Source of the DNA: Prauserella salsuginis
Lineage (GTDB): Bacteria > Actinomycetota > Actinomycetes > Mycobacteriales > Pseudonocardiaceae
Assembly (NCBI RefSeq): GCF_024648885.1
Contig: NZ_JANBBF010000008.1
Location: 310,001 to 374,000 of the forward strand
Length of the DNA: 64,000 nt
Direction of reading: 5' to 3'
Shown piece after piece: positions 1-6,975 of this stretch; position 1 is the stretch's first letter, and each line of letters begins with the position of its first letter. A program made the position numbers and the translations under genes. The notes under the pieces were generated by a model. The model made no database searches and was not told the DNA's origin. It worked only from the letters and a program-made list of their open reading frames with translations.

Positions 1-546
1 GGGCACGACACCGGTCGGCACCGCGGCGTGCAGCCGTTCCACCGCGACGACCTCGCGCGCCAGCGCCGGATCCCACGGCATCGGATAGTCCGAGTAGTCG
101 ATCACGAACGAGAAATCGAGCGTGCCGTCCCGCACCGCGCCCGCCGTCTCCTCGGGAGCCAGTTCGCGCGTACGCACCTCGATGCCGGGATGTTCGGATG
201 CCAGCGCCGTCAGCGCGGGCGGCAGCAGCCCCGAGGCCACCGACGCCCACACTCCCGCCGTCAGCCGCGCCGACAGCCCGTCCTGGGCGTTCTCCAGCGC
301 ATGCGTCGCCCTGCCCACCGAGTCGAGGATCTCCTCCGCGTGCTCGGCCAGCAGCGTGCCGAGCTCGGTCAGCTGCACCCTCCGTCCCAGCCGTTCGAAC
401 AGCTGCACGCCCACGTCGCGTTCCAGTTGAGCCAGTTGCTGCGAGACGGCCGAGGCCGAGTAGTGCAGCGCACCGGCCGCCGCGGTGACGGTGCCCCTCC
501 GGTTCAGTTCGCGCAGCATGCGCAGGCGGTGCAACGACAGTTCCAT
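1..546 (-). CDS. LysR-family transcriptional regulator (3' end cut by window edge)
   Basis: The reading frame runs leftward from an ATG at 546 off the window edge, so only about 182 residues are visible. The first 60 residues form a classic LysR winged helix-turn-helix (MELSLHRLRMLREL..., then SASAVSQQLAQLERDVG as the recognition segment). The following residues begin the periplasmic-binding-like effector domain (PGIEVRTRELAPEE). LysR proteins bind a small ligand through this second domain. The gene diverges from the dehydrogenase at 811, the usual layout for a LysR regulator and its target, so control of that gene is likely but inferred. The effector cannot be predicted from the part that is present. 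Confidence 0.9.
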   Translation of the reverse strand, partial: MELSLHRLRMLRELNRRGTVTAAAGALHYSASAVSQQLAQLERDVGVQLFERLGRRVQLTELGTLLAEHAEEILDSVGRATHALENAQDGLSARLTAGVWASVASGLLPPALTALASEHPGIEVRTRELAPEETAGAVRDGTLDFSFVIDYSDYPMPWDPALAREVVAVERLHAAVPTGVVP

Positions 547-577
547 GGCCGTCAGCGTAGACACGTGGGCCTGTGCA

Positions 578-595
578 GGAAGCGTGAACGGTTCC
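578..595. promoter_or_regulatory. Candidate LysR operator
   Basis: An inverted repeat GGAA-N10-TTCC (578-581 and 592-595) contains a smaller palindrome GAACGGTTC (586-594). It lies about 32 bp upstream of the lysR start, inside the intergenic region shared with the dehydrogenase gene. Position and symmetry suit an autoregulatory LysR site. No binding consensus for this regulator is known to me, so this is a guess from structure only. Confidence 0.3.
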
Positions 596-810
596 GTGCG
601 TGATCTTTAACTGGACGCGCAGCCGTTCCCGGGCCCACGCTGTAGGTAGCGGGCAGGCAGCGGGCGACCACGGCATCAGCGCAGCTGAGCACCGATCCTC
701 ACCGACGAAACGGCACACCGCCGAGTGGCGGTGGACGCTGCCGTTTTCAGGTGCGCCGGGCCCGGCAGCAGGCGACAACAGGCGACACGAATGGTGGAGG
801 TGCGTTTCAG

Positions 811-2055
811 GTGACCACGATGGAAAACCGTCCAGCGGCCGGCGGCACCGCGGCCGGCACCCGGGCCGCTGGCGCGACCGACATTCGCACCAGCGAGCCC
901 CTGCTGCGGCTGACCTGGACCGACCCGGTCACGGGTGCCCAGGGCTTCCTCGTGGTGCACACCCTCGCCTCCGGCCTGGCGACCGGCGGCACTCGGATGC
1001 GCGCGGGCTGCACCATGAAGGAGGTCGAAGACCTCGCCCGCGGCATGGCGGCCAAGACCGCGACGTTCGACCTTCCCGTGGGCGGCGCCAAGGGCGGCAT
1101 CGACTTCGACCCGAAGGACCCCCGCGCGCTCGAGGTCCTCGAACGCTTCTGCCAGGCGATGCGTCCGTGGCTGGACGCGCACTGGGTCACGGCCGAAGAC
1201 CTCGGTGTGCCGCAGCACCTGATCGACGACGTCTTCGACCGGCTCGGGCTGGAGCAGAGCTACCACGCCGCGATCAGGCGGGCCCCGCACCCGGAGCGCA
1301 CGCTCCGGCGGGTGCAGGCCGGGCTCAACGCGCCCGTGCCCGGTGGCCTGCTGCTCGGCGACGTGATCGGCGGTTACGGCGTCGCCCAGGCCTGCCTCGG
1401 CGCGGCCGGTGCGTGGGGCTGGGAGAACGAGACGACCACCGTGGCGATCCAGGGCATCGGCACGATGGGTGGTGGCGCGGCGTTCTACCTCCACGAGGCC
1501 GGTATGCCCGTCGTGGCCGTGGCGGACGCCGCGGGCACGCTGTACCGGCCGGAGGGGCTCGACGTGCCCGCGCTGCTCGAACTGCGGGACGCCTACGGCG
1601 AGATCGACCGGAGCCGGCTTCCGGAGGACGTGCAGCAGCTGCCGCGGGACGCCGTGATCGCCACGGCTGCGGACATCCTCGTCCCCGCTGCGATCTCGTA
1701 CGCGGTCACGCCGGACAACGTCTCCGACGTTGCGGCCAAGGTCGTCGTCGAGGCCGCCAACTCGGCGACGACGCCGGAGGCCGAGGCGATGCTCGCGGCC
1801 CGCGAGATCCCGGTCATCCCGGACTTCGTCGCCAACGCCGGTGCAGCGGCGTGGGCGTGGTGGCTGCTGCTCGGCTACGTCGACGCCGATCCGGCAACGT
1901 CGTTCCACCGGCTGCGCACCGAGATGCAGTCGAAGGTGGCGATGCTGCTGAGCTCGTGGGACGTCGACGGGGTGCCGCTGCGGGAGACCGCCTGGCAGCT
2001 CGCGTCCGCCAACCGGGAGGTTCTCGCCGAGTCGCCCGACGTGGCGATCCCGTAG
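811..2055 (+). CDS. Glu/Leu/Phe/Val dehydrogenase family protein
   Basis: Predicted NAD(P)-dependent amino-acid dehydrogenase of 414 residues, catalysing reversible oxidative deamination of an amino acid to its 2-oxo acid and ammonium in the cytosol. The N-terminal dimerisation/substrate domain carries the family signature PVGGAKGGIDFDP with the conserved lysines. The Rossmann domain follows with the GIGTMGGGA glycine motif and VADAAG. The stretch ANAGAAAWAWW near the C terminus is typical of the family. GTG at 811 is chosen because GGAGG at 796-800 sits 10 nt upstream; an in-frame ATG at 820 and an upstream ATG at 751 are less well placed. The length fits family members of 350-450 residues. 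Whether glutamate, leucine, valine or phenylalanine is the substrate cannot be told. A hairpin at 2072-2111 closes the gene. Confidence 0.88.
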   Translation: MTTMENRPAAGGTAAGTRAAGATDIRTSEPLLRLTWTDPVTGAQGFLVVHTLASGLATGGTRMRAGCTMKEVEDLARGMAAKTATFDLPVGGAKGGIDFDPKDPRALEVLERFCQAMRPWLDAHWVTAEDLGVPQHLIDDVFDRLGLEQSYHAAIRRAPHPERTLRRVQAGLNAPVPGGLLLGDVIGGYGVAQACLGAAGAWGWENETTTVAIQGIGTMGGGAAFYLHEAGMPVVAVADAAGTLYRPEGLDVPALLELRDAYGEIDRSRLPEDVQQLPRDAVIATAADILVPAAISYAVTPDNVSDVAAKVVVEAANSATTPEAEAMLAAREIPVIPDFVANAGAAAWAWWLLLGYVDADPATSFHRLRTEMQSKVAMLLSSWDVDGVPLRETAWQLASANREVLAESPDVAIP

Positions 2056-2071
2056 TCGCCGCCGGACACGG

Positions 2072-2111
2072 AGCGGGTCCCGGTCGCCGTCACCCGGCGC
2101 CGGGGCCCGCT
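2072..2111 (+). terminator. Hairpin downstream of the dehydrogenase gene
   Basis: Two 12-nt arms, AGCGGGTCCCGG (2072-2083) and CCGGGGCCCGCT (2100-2111), pair over their full length with one G-U pair and a 16-nt loop. It starts 17 bp after the stop codon. There is no T-run, as is usual for high-GC actinobacterial terminators. Confidence 0.55.
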
Positions 2112-2196
2112 TCGCCGTGTTCCGCCGCTTTGCCGTGGCCCCTCTGCTTCGCCGTGGCCCGCTGCTTTGCCGTGGCCCCTCTGCTTTGCCGTGTCC
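2109..2196. repeat. Degenerate 18-19 bp tandem repeat
   Basis: The core GCTTTGCCGTG (first and third copies GCTTCGCCGTG) recurs five times at 2109, 2127, 2146, 2164 and 2183, a period of 18-19 bp. It lies between the convergent dehydrogenase and thioesterase genes and its first copy overlaps the terminator hairpin. No coding role is evident. Confidence 0.8.
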
Positions 2197-2255
2197 TGCG
2201 GCGGTGGCGGCGGTCCACCGGCGATGCCGCGGCGGGGCGACCGGCCGGGGCGGTG

Positions 2256-3101
2256 TCAGCCTTTGAAGTAGACCAGCTGGTGTGTGGTGGCGAGCAGCTC
2301 ACCGCCGGTGCCCCACAGGCACGCGGACTGGTCGAAGTAGCTGCGCCCGAAGCGGTTCGAGCGGGCGCGGGCGAGCACCGGACGTGTGCCGTGGTCGGCC
2401 AGGACCGCCTCGTCGGCGTGGAAGTAGACCGTGAGCGAGATCGTGCCCGCGGGCATGGCCTGTCCGCGGCGCAGGAAGACGCGCGGGTAGAACACGTCGC
2501 ACAGCGAGGCCAGGGCCGGGAAGTCGAGCGGGCGGGCCGGGGCGTCGCGGACCCACAGCATCGTCGTCGAGTCCGGCGATTCCGGGGCTCCTTCGAGTGC
2601 GGGCAGAGCGCCGTCGAGGAACCGCATCTCGTAGTTCTTGGCCCATTGGACCTCGTCCGGCATGGGCGTGACGGGTACGGCCTCCGGCTCGGGCACGTCC
2701 GGCATGGTCGCCTCGGTGTCGGCCCACGTGTCGCGCCGTGCCGCGTACACGGCGGTGGCGGTGGTGATGACCCGGCCGTCCTGGGTCAGTTCGAGCGACC
2801 AGTGCTGGGTGGAGCGGTTGGTGCGCGACGGGCGGGCCGACACGGTGAATTCGCCGTCGGCGACGGGCCCCGCGTAGTTGACGGTCAGTGACACGGGCAC
2901 GCCGAGGCGTTCGGGGTGGCACTGCACGGCTTCGAGCAGCGTCGCCGCGGTGATGCCGCCGTAGGGGCCGACCATGTTGGCGTAGGCCGGGTGCGTCGCC
3001 CCCGTGTACGTGCCGTCGCCGGTGTCGGCCGGCTTCAGCGCGACGGCCGCGTCGAACGGATGGTCACGGCCCGCCGGGCCGCTGCCGTCGGATCCACTCA
3101 T
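2256..3101 (-). CDS. Thioesterase family protein (double hotdog, acyl-CoA thioesterase-like)
   Basis: A 281-residue protein resembling the TesB/4HBT_3 type of acyl-CoA thioesterases, which hydrolyse acyl-CoA to free acid and CoA. The N-terminal half has the hotdog pattern PAYANMVGPYGGITAATLLEAV followed by VSLTVNYAGPVADGEF. The C-terminal half has a second hotdog ending in FFYFDQSACLWG-like and LATTHQLVYFKG segments (the actual text is SYFDQSACLWG). ATG at 3101 is chosen because GAGGAGGC lies just upstream; longer versions upstream have no support. It is monocistronic and convergent with the dehydrogenase gene. Substrate chain length is unknown. Confidence in the fold is good, in the exact activity moderate. 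Confidence 0.82.
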   Translation of the reverse strand: MSGSDGSGPAGRDHPFDAAVALKPADTGDGTYTGATHPAYANMVGPYGGITAATLLEAVQCHPERLGVPVSLTVNYAGPVADGEFTVSARPSRTNRSTQHWSLELTQDGRVITTATAVYAARRDTWADTEATMPDVPEPEAVPVTPMPDEVQWAKNYEMRFLDGALPALEGAPESPDSTTMLWVRDAPARPLDFPALASLCDVFYPRVFLRRGQAMPAGTISLTVYFHADEAVLADHGTRPVLARARSNRFGRSYFDQSACLWGTGGELLATTHQLVYFKG

Positions 3102-3262
3102 GCCTGCCTCCTCGGTCCGTCCCGCTCCCGCTGGGACGCCGACATGCTTAGCACGGCGCAGTAACAGGACCCTGCCGTGACCGCGGCCGGAGCGACCGTG
3201 GTCACAGCACCTGCGGCCGCGTCCACGAGCGCGTCCCGGCGGTCCCGGCCTACGGTCGGGGT

Positions 3263-3841
3263 ATGCGTGTGACGACGGCGGCCGCCGCGGTGATCGCCGT
3301 CCTGGTGTGGGGCGAGGTCGAGCATTGGCGGTCGTCACGGCGGTGGCTCGGCACGTCCCGTCGCGGCGACGGGCCTGATGTCGTCGTCGTGCTCGGGTAC
3401 CGCAACCGTGGCGTACGGGCGAACGCCGTCAACCGCTGGCGCGTGCGCGCGGGGCTCCGGTCGCGCACACGGGGCGCGCGGCTGATCCTGACCGGCGGCG
3501 CGGTGGCCGGGCCGGTCCCGGAGGCGACCGTGATGGCTGCCTACGCTCGCGGCGTCCGCGGCTACGACGGGCCGTTGCTGACCGAGACGGCCAGCCGCAC
3601 CACGTGGGAGAACGTGGTCAACGTCGCGCCCCTGCTCGAGGACGCCGGCACGATCGCCGTCGTCTCGCACGCGCTGCACGCGGAGAAGGCGCGCGTATGC
3701 CTCTGGCGCAACCGGCCCGATCTCGCCGTGCGGCTGGTGCGCGGGCGGGAGTATCGATTGGGGGAATGGGTTCTGGCCAAGCCCGCGCTGGCTGTCGCCG
3801 GGAGACTCCGGCTGCGCGCGTTGCTGTCACCGTCGCGGTGA
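3263..3841 (+). CDS. YdcF/DUF218 family protein with N-terminal hydrophobic segment
   Basis: A 192-residue member of the YdcF (DUF218) family, whose members include SanA/ElyC-type envelope proteins and SAM-binding YdcF; the biochemical role is mostly unknown. An N-terminal hydrophobic stretch (about residues 4-16) may be a signal anchor. The family blocks are visible: VVVLGYRNRG, LILTGGAV, TETASRTTWENVVN and IAVVSHALHAEKAR. A -10-like TACGGT (3251-3256) lies 6 nt before the ATG, so the mRNA is probably leaderless. A second YdcF-type gene is at 17164, without the hydrophobic N terminus. The downstream 400 bp hold only repeats. Confidence 0.82.
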   Translation: MRVTTAAAAVIAVLVWGEVEHWRSSRRWLGTSRRGDGPDVVVVLGYRNRGVRANAVNRWRVRAGLRSRTRGARLILTGGAVAGPVPEATVMAAYARGVRGYDGPLLTETASRTTWENVVNVAPLLEDAGTIAVVSHALHAEKARVCLWRNRPDLAVRLVRGREYRLGEWVLAKPALAVAGRLRLRALLSPSR

Positions 3842-4244
3842 CGGTGGGCGCCGTCGGAGTCGGCACCCGCTTTCCTGGACGTGCCGTGACGGTCGCTGCC
3901 ACGTGCCCGTTCCCGCTCCGGCGGTTGTCACCGTTCTGTGGTCGTCGCCGGTTCTGTGGTCGTCGCCGGTTCTGTGGTCGTCGCCGGTTCTGTGGTCGTC
4001 GCCGGTTCTGTGGTCGTCGCCGGTTCTGTGGTTGTCGCAGGTCCGGGGTTGTCACAGGTCCGGGGTTGTCACTGCTCCGTGCTCGTCGCCGGGCTGTGGT
4101 CGTCCCCGGCCGGCCGTCACCGCGTTGTGGTCGTCGCCGCGTTGGCCGACGTGGGGTCGATGACCGCCCGCGCCCGCCGTCGGCGGCCGGTTGTGGGTCG
4201 CGGACGGCGCGGCGGCGCTGTAGGTCGTCCCGGATAGCAGCGGG
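3842..4244. other. Intergenic region between convergent genes, mostly repeats
   Basis: No gene is supported here. The stretch holds the 18-bp tandem array at 3933-4040, followed by two copies of a related GTCCGGGGTTGTCACA-like unit (about 4041-4073) and looser GTGGTCGTC motifs to about 4140. Open frames across the array exist in several phases only because the 18-bp period preserves frame. Confidence 0.7.
3933..4040. repeat. Six-copy 18-bp minisatellite
   Basis: The unit GTTCTGTGGTCGTCGCCG is repeated exactly five times (3933-4022), followed by one diverged copy (4023-4040) with two substitutions. Identity between copies implies recent expansion by slippage or recombination. The array lies between two convergent genes. 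Direct repeats abut with no spacers, so it is not a CRISPR. Confidence 0.95.
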
Positions 4245-4709
4245 TCATTCGGCATGGTCCTCGATGGACGGGCTCAGCTGCGGGTCGCGGCCGCGCTGTC
4301 CCGGCACCGGTGCCACGACGGGTCCTGCCTGGCGCCGCGCCCGCCGGTCCCCCGCGGCACGGCCCGGTGCGTCGAGGCGTTCCTCGACGAGGACGGTCTC
4401 GTGCATGTTCGCCAGCACGGTCATCGTGACCGCGTGCGCGGCGGCGAGCAACAGGAGGAGCACGCCCAGGTTGCCGACGGTCGCGCGCAGGACTCCGCCG
4501 CCGAAGCCGAGGTCGAGCACGGCCACCAGTGCCAGCACGCCGAGCATCAGCAGATGGAACAGCACGCTGGCGAGGCGGGCCTGCGAACCCGCCCTGGTGT
4601 CGTCCACATCGGACAAGTAACGCTTCCCGCTGCGGTACAGGATCTGACCGTCCGCCACGATCATCAGCGCGCCCAGCACGAGGAAGGCCAGAAAGGCGTC
4701 GTCAGGCAT
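4245..4709 (-). CDS. Small integral membrane protein of unknown function
   Basis: A 154-residue protein with three likely membrane helices: residues about 5-22 (FLAFLVLGALMIVADG), 48-66 (VLFHLLMLGVLALVAVL) and 78-98 (NLGVLLLLLAAAHAVTM). A hydrophilic, Arg/Pro-rich tail follows from about residue 108. ATG at 4709 has GGGAG at a good distance (AAGGGAGACCGAC before the start). I recognise no family and no catalytic motif. It is alone, between the minisatellite and the tRNA region. The gene is accepted for its start signals and coherent helices. Confidence 0.6.
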   Translation of the reverse strand: MPDDAFLAFLVLGALMIVADGQILYRSGKRYLSDVDDTRAGSQARLASVLFHLLMLGVLALVAVLDLGFGGGVLRATVGNLGVLLLLLAAAHAVTMTVLANMHETVLVEERLDAPGRAAGDRRARRQAGPVVAPVPGQRGRDPQLSPSIEDHAE

Positions 4710-5068
4710 GTCGGTCTCCCTTCACCCTGCGAGAGATGCCTTCATCGGGTAGCCGGGAGCGCTCGCCGCGGAAACGGCCGCGGCCGCCGGGTGTGTCCGA
4801 GCGCACCGCCGTGAGCACACCACTCGGCCGTCCCATCCCCTGTTCGGAGCAGTCCGCGGGGTCGAGTGCGCGCCACCGGTCGAGCGCGATGAGCCAGCCA
4901 CCTGCAGACGCGGTCCCGTGGCCGCTGGCGGTCGCGCCTGCGTACCGGCGTGGTCCTCGCCGCGGCTCCGCAGCGCAGTCGACGGTGCCTGATCTTCGGC
5001 GACCCGCTGTGAGGCGGCTGTCGCGGACGCGGTACAGTACCGACATCGCCTCGACGCGAGGTGATGGC
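4710..5068. other. Intergenic region upstream of tRNA-Pro
   Basis: No convincing gene is seen. Open frames here lack ribosome binding sites and recognisable protein sequence. The right end contains the candidate tRNA promoter. Confidence 0.6.
5009..5038 (+). promoter_or_regulatory. Candidate promoter of tRNA-Pro
   Basis: A -10-like TACAGT at 5033-5038 is 30 nt upstream of the mature tRNA 5' end. A weak -35-like TGTGAG lies at 5009-5014 with an 18-bp spacer. The -10 is convincing, the -35 is not. Confidence 0.4.
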
Positions 5069-5142
<74 letters not shown>

Positions 5143-5150
5143 CCGGCGGG

Positions 5151-5193
5151 AAGAAGCCCCTGATCTCGGAGTTTTCGAGGTCAGGGGCTTCTT
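5151..5193 (+). terminator. Terminator of tRNA-Pro
   Basis: Perfect 13-nt arms AAGAAGCCCCTGA (5151-5163) and TCAGGGGCTTCTT (5181-5193) enclose TCTCGGAGTTTTCGAGG, which extends the stem. The 3' arm ends in CTTCTT. It begins 9 nt after the tRNA. Confidence 0.9.
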
Positions 5194-5401
5194 GCTGTTG
5201 AGATCAGTGGCTTTTCGTGTGCCGGCCCTCGATCTGCACAGCCTTCGTCTTGGGACCACGTGGGGACCCACGACGGCGAGTTGGCTCACGCGCACCACTC
5301 GAGACCGGTTCCCCACCATCCACCTCACGAAGAACCCCAGGATCGAACTATCCGCAGCGGCACGCGGCGACTCAGCCGGCCGTCGGGTGTTCGTTCCCGA
5401 C

Positions 5402-6571
5402 TCAGGTCGATCCGTCCCGCCGATCACCGTCCGACGGCGGATCAGCTTCCGACTGCGGGGCGGCCGCAGGCGGCGGGGCGGCATCCGACGGACCGGGTTG
5501 CGGCGCCCGGGGAACAGCCACGAGTGCGCTACTCGCCAGCAGCGCGTCGACCCACCGGGCCCGGGGATCCACGTCGACCAGCACCGCCTTCGTCAACAGG
5601 GTCAGCGGCACCGCGAGGATCGCCCCGACCGGTCCGAGAACCCACCCCCACAGCACCAGCGACAGGAACGTCGCGATCGTCGACAGCCCCACCGCGTTAC
5701 CCACGAACCGAGGCTGGATCACCGACTGCACGACGAAGTTGAGTACGACGTAGACGGCGATGACGCCGACCATGAGACGCCAGTCGCCCTCCAGCAGACC
5801 GAGAATCGCCGGTGGCGCGACACCCAGCACGAACCCGACGTTGGGGATGTAGTTCGTCATGAACGCGAGCAGCGCCCACAGCACCGGCAGCGGGATACCC
5901 AACAACCACAGGGCGACACCGTCCAGCACGGCGACGATCAGGCCGAACACCGTCGTCACGAGCATGTACCGCCGAGTGCCCCGAACGAATCCCGCGATCG
6001 CGGTGCCGATCCCGGGCCGGTCGGCGCTCACGGCACCGTGACGGGCATCGGCGCCGGTCGCTTCCATGCTGAGGAACAACAGCAATGCGAGCAGGAAGAG
6101 CACACTCGCGCCCACCCCGGTCACAGAGGACAGCACGGCCTGGACGTATCCCAGCACCCGGTTCAGGTCCAGACTGGACGTCGCGGGCCGGAGATGTTCC
6201 GCATCCACGCCGAATCTGCCCAGTGCCGCGGTGGCCGACGACACCAGGTCGTCGGCGCGCGCGGTGTAGCGGGGCAGCAATGCGGCCAGCTGCGCGACCG
6301 ACACGACCAGCACCCCGACCAGTCCGGCGAGCAGCGCGTACACCAGCAGCACGAGCACGGACGTCGCGACCCAGGTCGGCAGTCCCCACCTGCGCAACAA
6401 CTGCGATGCCGGACTCACGGTGATGACGACGACCAGGGCGAGAAACAGCGGACCGACCAGCCAGGACGCCGCCATCAGTCCGACGAGGACCACGACGGCC
6501 GACGCCGCGCCGATCAGCAACACGACCGCGCGCGGCATTCCGCGCACCACGAGGTCCGGGCCGGCCGTCAT
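5402..6571 (-). CDS. AI-2E family transporter (PerM/UPF0118)
   Basis: A 389-residue polytopic inner-membrane protein of the AI-2 exporter/PerM superfamily. Members have been linked to autoinducer-2 export, Na+/H+ exchange or pore functions; the substrate here is unknown. Visible are the paired N-terminal helices, a central soluble loop, and the conserved C-terminal block: FMTNYIPNVGFVLGVAPPAI, then QPRFVGNAVGLSTIATFLSL and LGPVGAILAVPLTLL. A Pro-rich acidic tail ends the protein. ATG at 6571 is chosen as the first methionine before conserved sequence; its ribosome site is weak and a GTG some 18 nt upstream is possible. The LapA-like gene lies upstream on the same strand, 169 bp away. Confidence 0.87.
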   Translation of the reverse strand: MTAGPDLVVRGMPRAVVLLIGAASAVVVLVGLMAASWLVGPLFLALVVVITVSPASQLLRRWGLPTWVATSVLVLLVYALLAGLVGVLVVSVAQLAALLPRYTARADDLVSSATAALGRFGVDAEHLRPATSSLDLNRVLGYVQAVLSSVTGVGASVLFLLALLLFLSMEATGADARHGAVSADRPGIGTAIAGFVRGTRRYMLVTTVFGLIVAVLDGVALWLLGIPLPVLWALLAFMTNYIPNVGFVLGVAPPAILGLLEGDWRLMVGVIAVYVVLNFVVQSVIQPRFVGNAVGLSTIATFLSLVLWGWVLGPVGAILAVPLTLLTKAVLVDVDPRARWVDALLASSALVAVPRAPQPGPSDAAPPPAAAPQSEADPPSDGDRRDGST

Positions 6572-6740
6572 GGCGGCGACGTTAACCGGCACCGCTGCGG
6601 CACACCTCGTCCGTACCGGATGAGAAACCCGCGGCGAGCCCCTGCCTCCCCCGACGACGCGGACTCTGCGGCATTCCGGCACGGCTGTCCTTCGTGACCG
6701 GCCCTTCCGGGACGCGAATGTCAGGGGTCGCCTCGCGCGG

Positions 6741-6962
6741 TCACCGTTTCCGGGTCAGCAGGAACCCTGCGAGCGCCCCCAACGCGGCCACGACGACCAA
6801 CGCGGTCCACAACGGCGCCGACACCACGATCGTGAACAGGTGCATGTCCACGACGTCGCGGTTCTGCACGACGAACAGCACCACGACCACGGCGACGAGC
6901 AGTGCCACGACCTGGCGTGGTCCGATGTGGAAACGTCGGTGCGGGCCCGGTTTCGCGGTCAT
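6741..6962 (-). CDS. LapA family (DUF1049) small membrane protein
   Basis: A 73-residue two-helix membrane protein: helix 1 about residues 18-36, helix 2 about 49-68, with the DUF1049 pattern VVLFVVQNRDVVDMHLF between them and an Arg/Lys-rich end. LapA proteins are small inner-membrane factors; in E. coli LapA is tied to lipopolysaccharide assembly, but the actinobacterial role is unknown. ATG at 6962 follows GGGAGGCGGGTC. It starts only 13 bp after the stop codon of the MalT-like regulator upstream, so the two may be co-transcribed. Confidence 0.85.
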   Translation of the reverse strand: MTAKPGPHRRFHIGPRQVVALLVAVVVVLFVVQNRDVVDMHLFTIVVSAPLWTALVVVAALGALAGFLLTRKR

Positions 6963-6975
6963 GACCCGCCTCCCT

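Noticed and set aside
3933-4040. CRISPR-like direct repeats
   Set aside because: Units abut with no spacers and are only 18 bp; no cas genes are present.
3618-4055. Minus-strand frame across the minisatellite with a repeated Pro-Gln-Asn-Arg-Arg-Arg peptide
   Set aside because: The 18-bp period keeps every frame open. There is no ribosome site, and most of it is antisense to the YdcF gene.
5143-5401. Attachment site or integrase remnant next to tRNA-Pro
   Set aside because: No integrase, no second copy of the tRNA 3' end and no foreign base composition could be found in the window.
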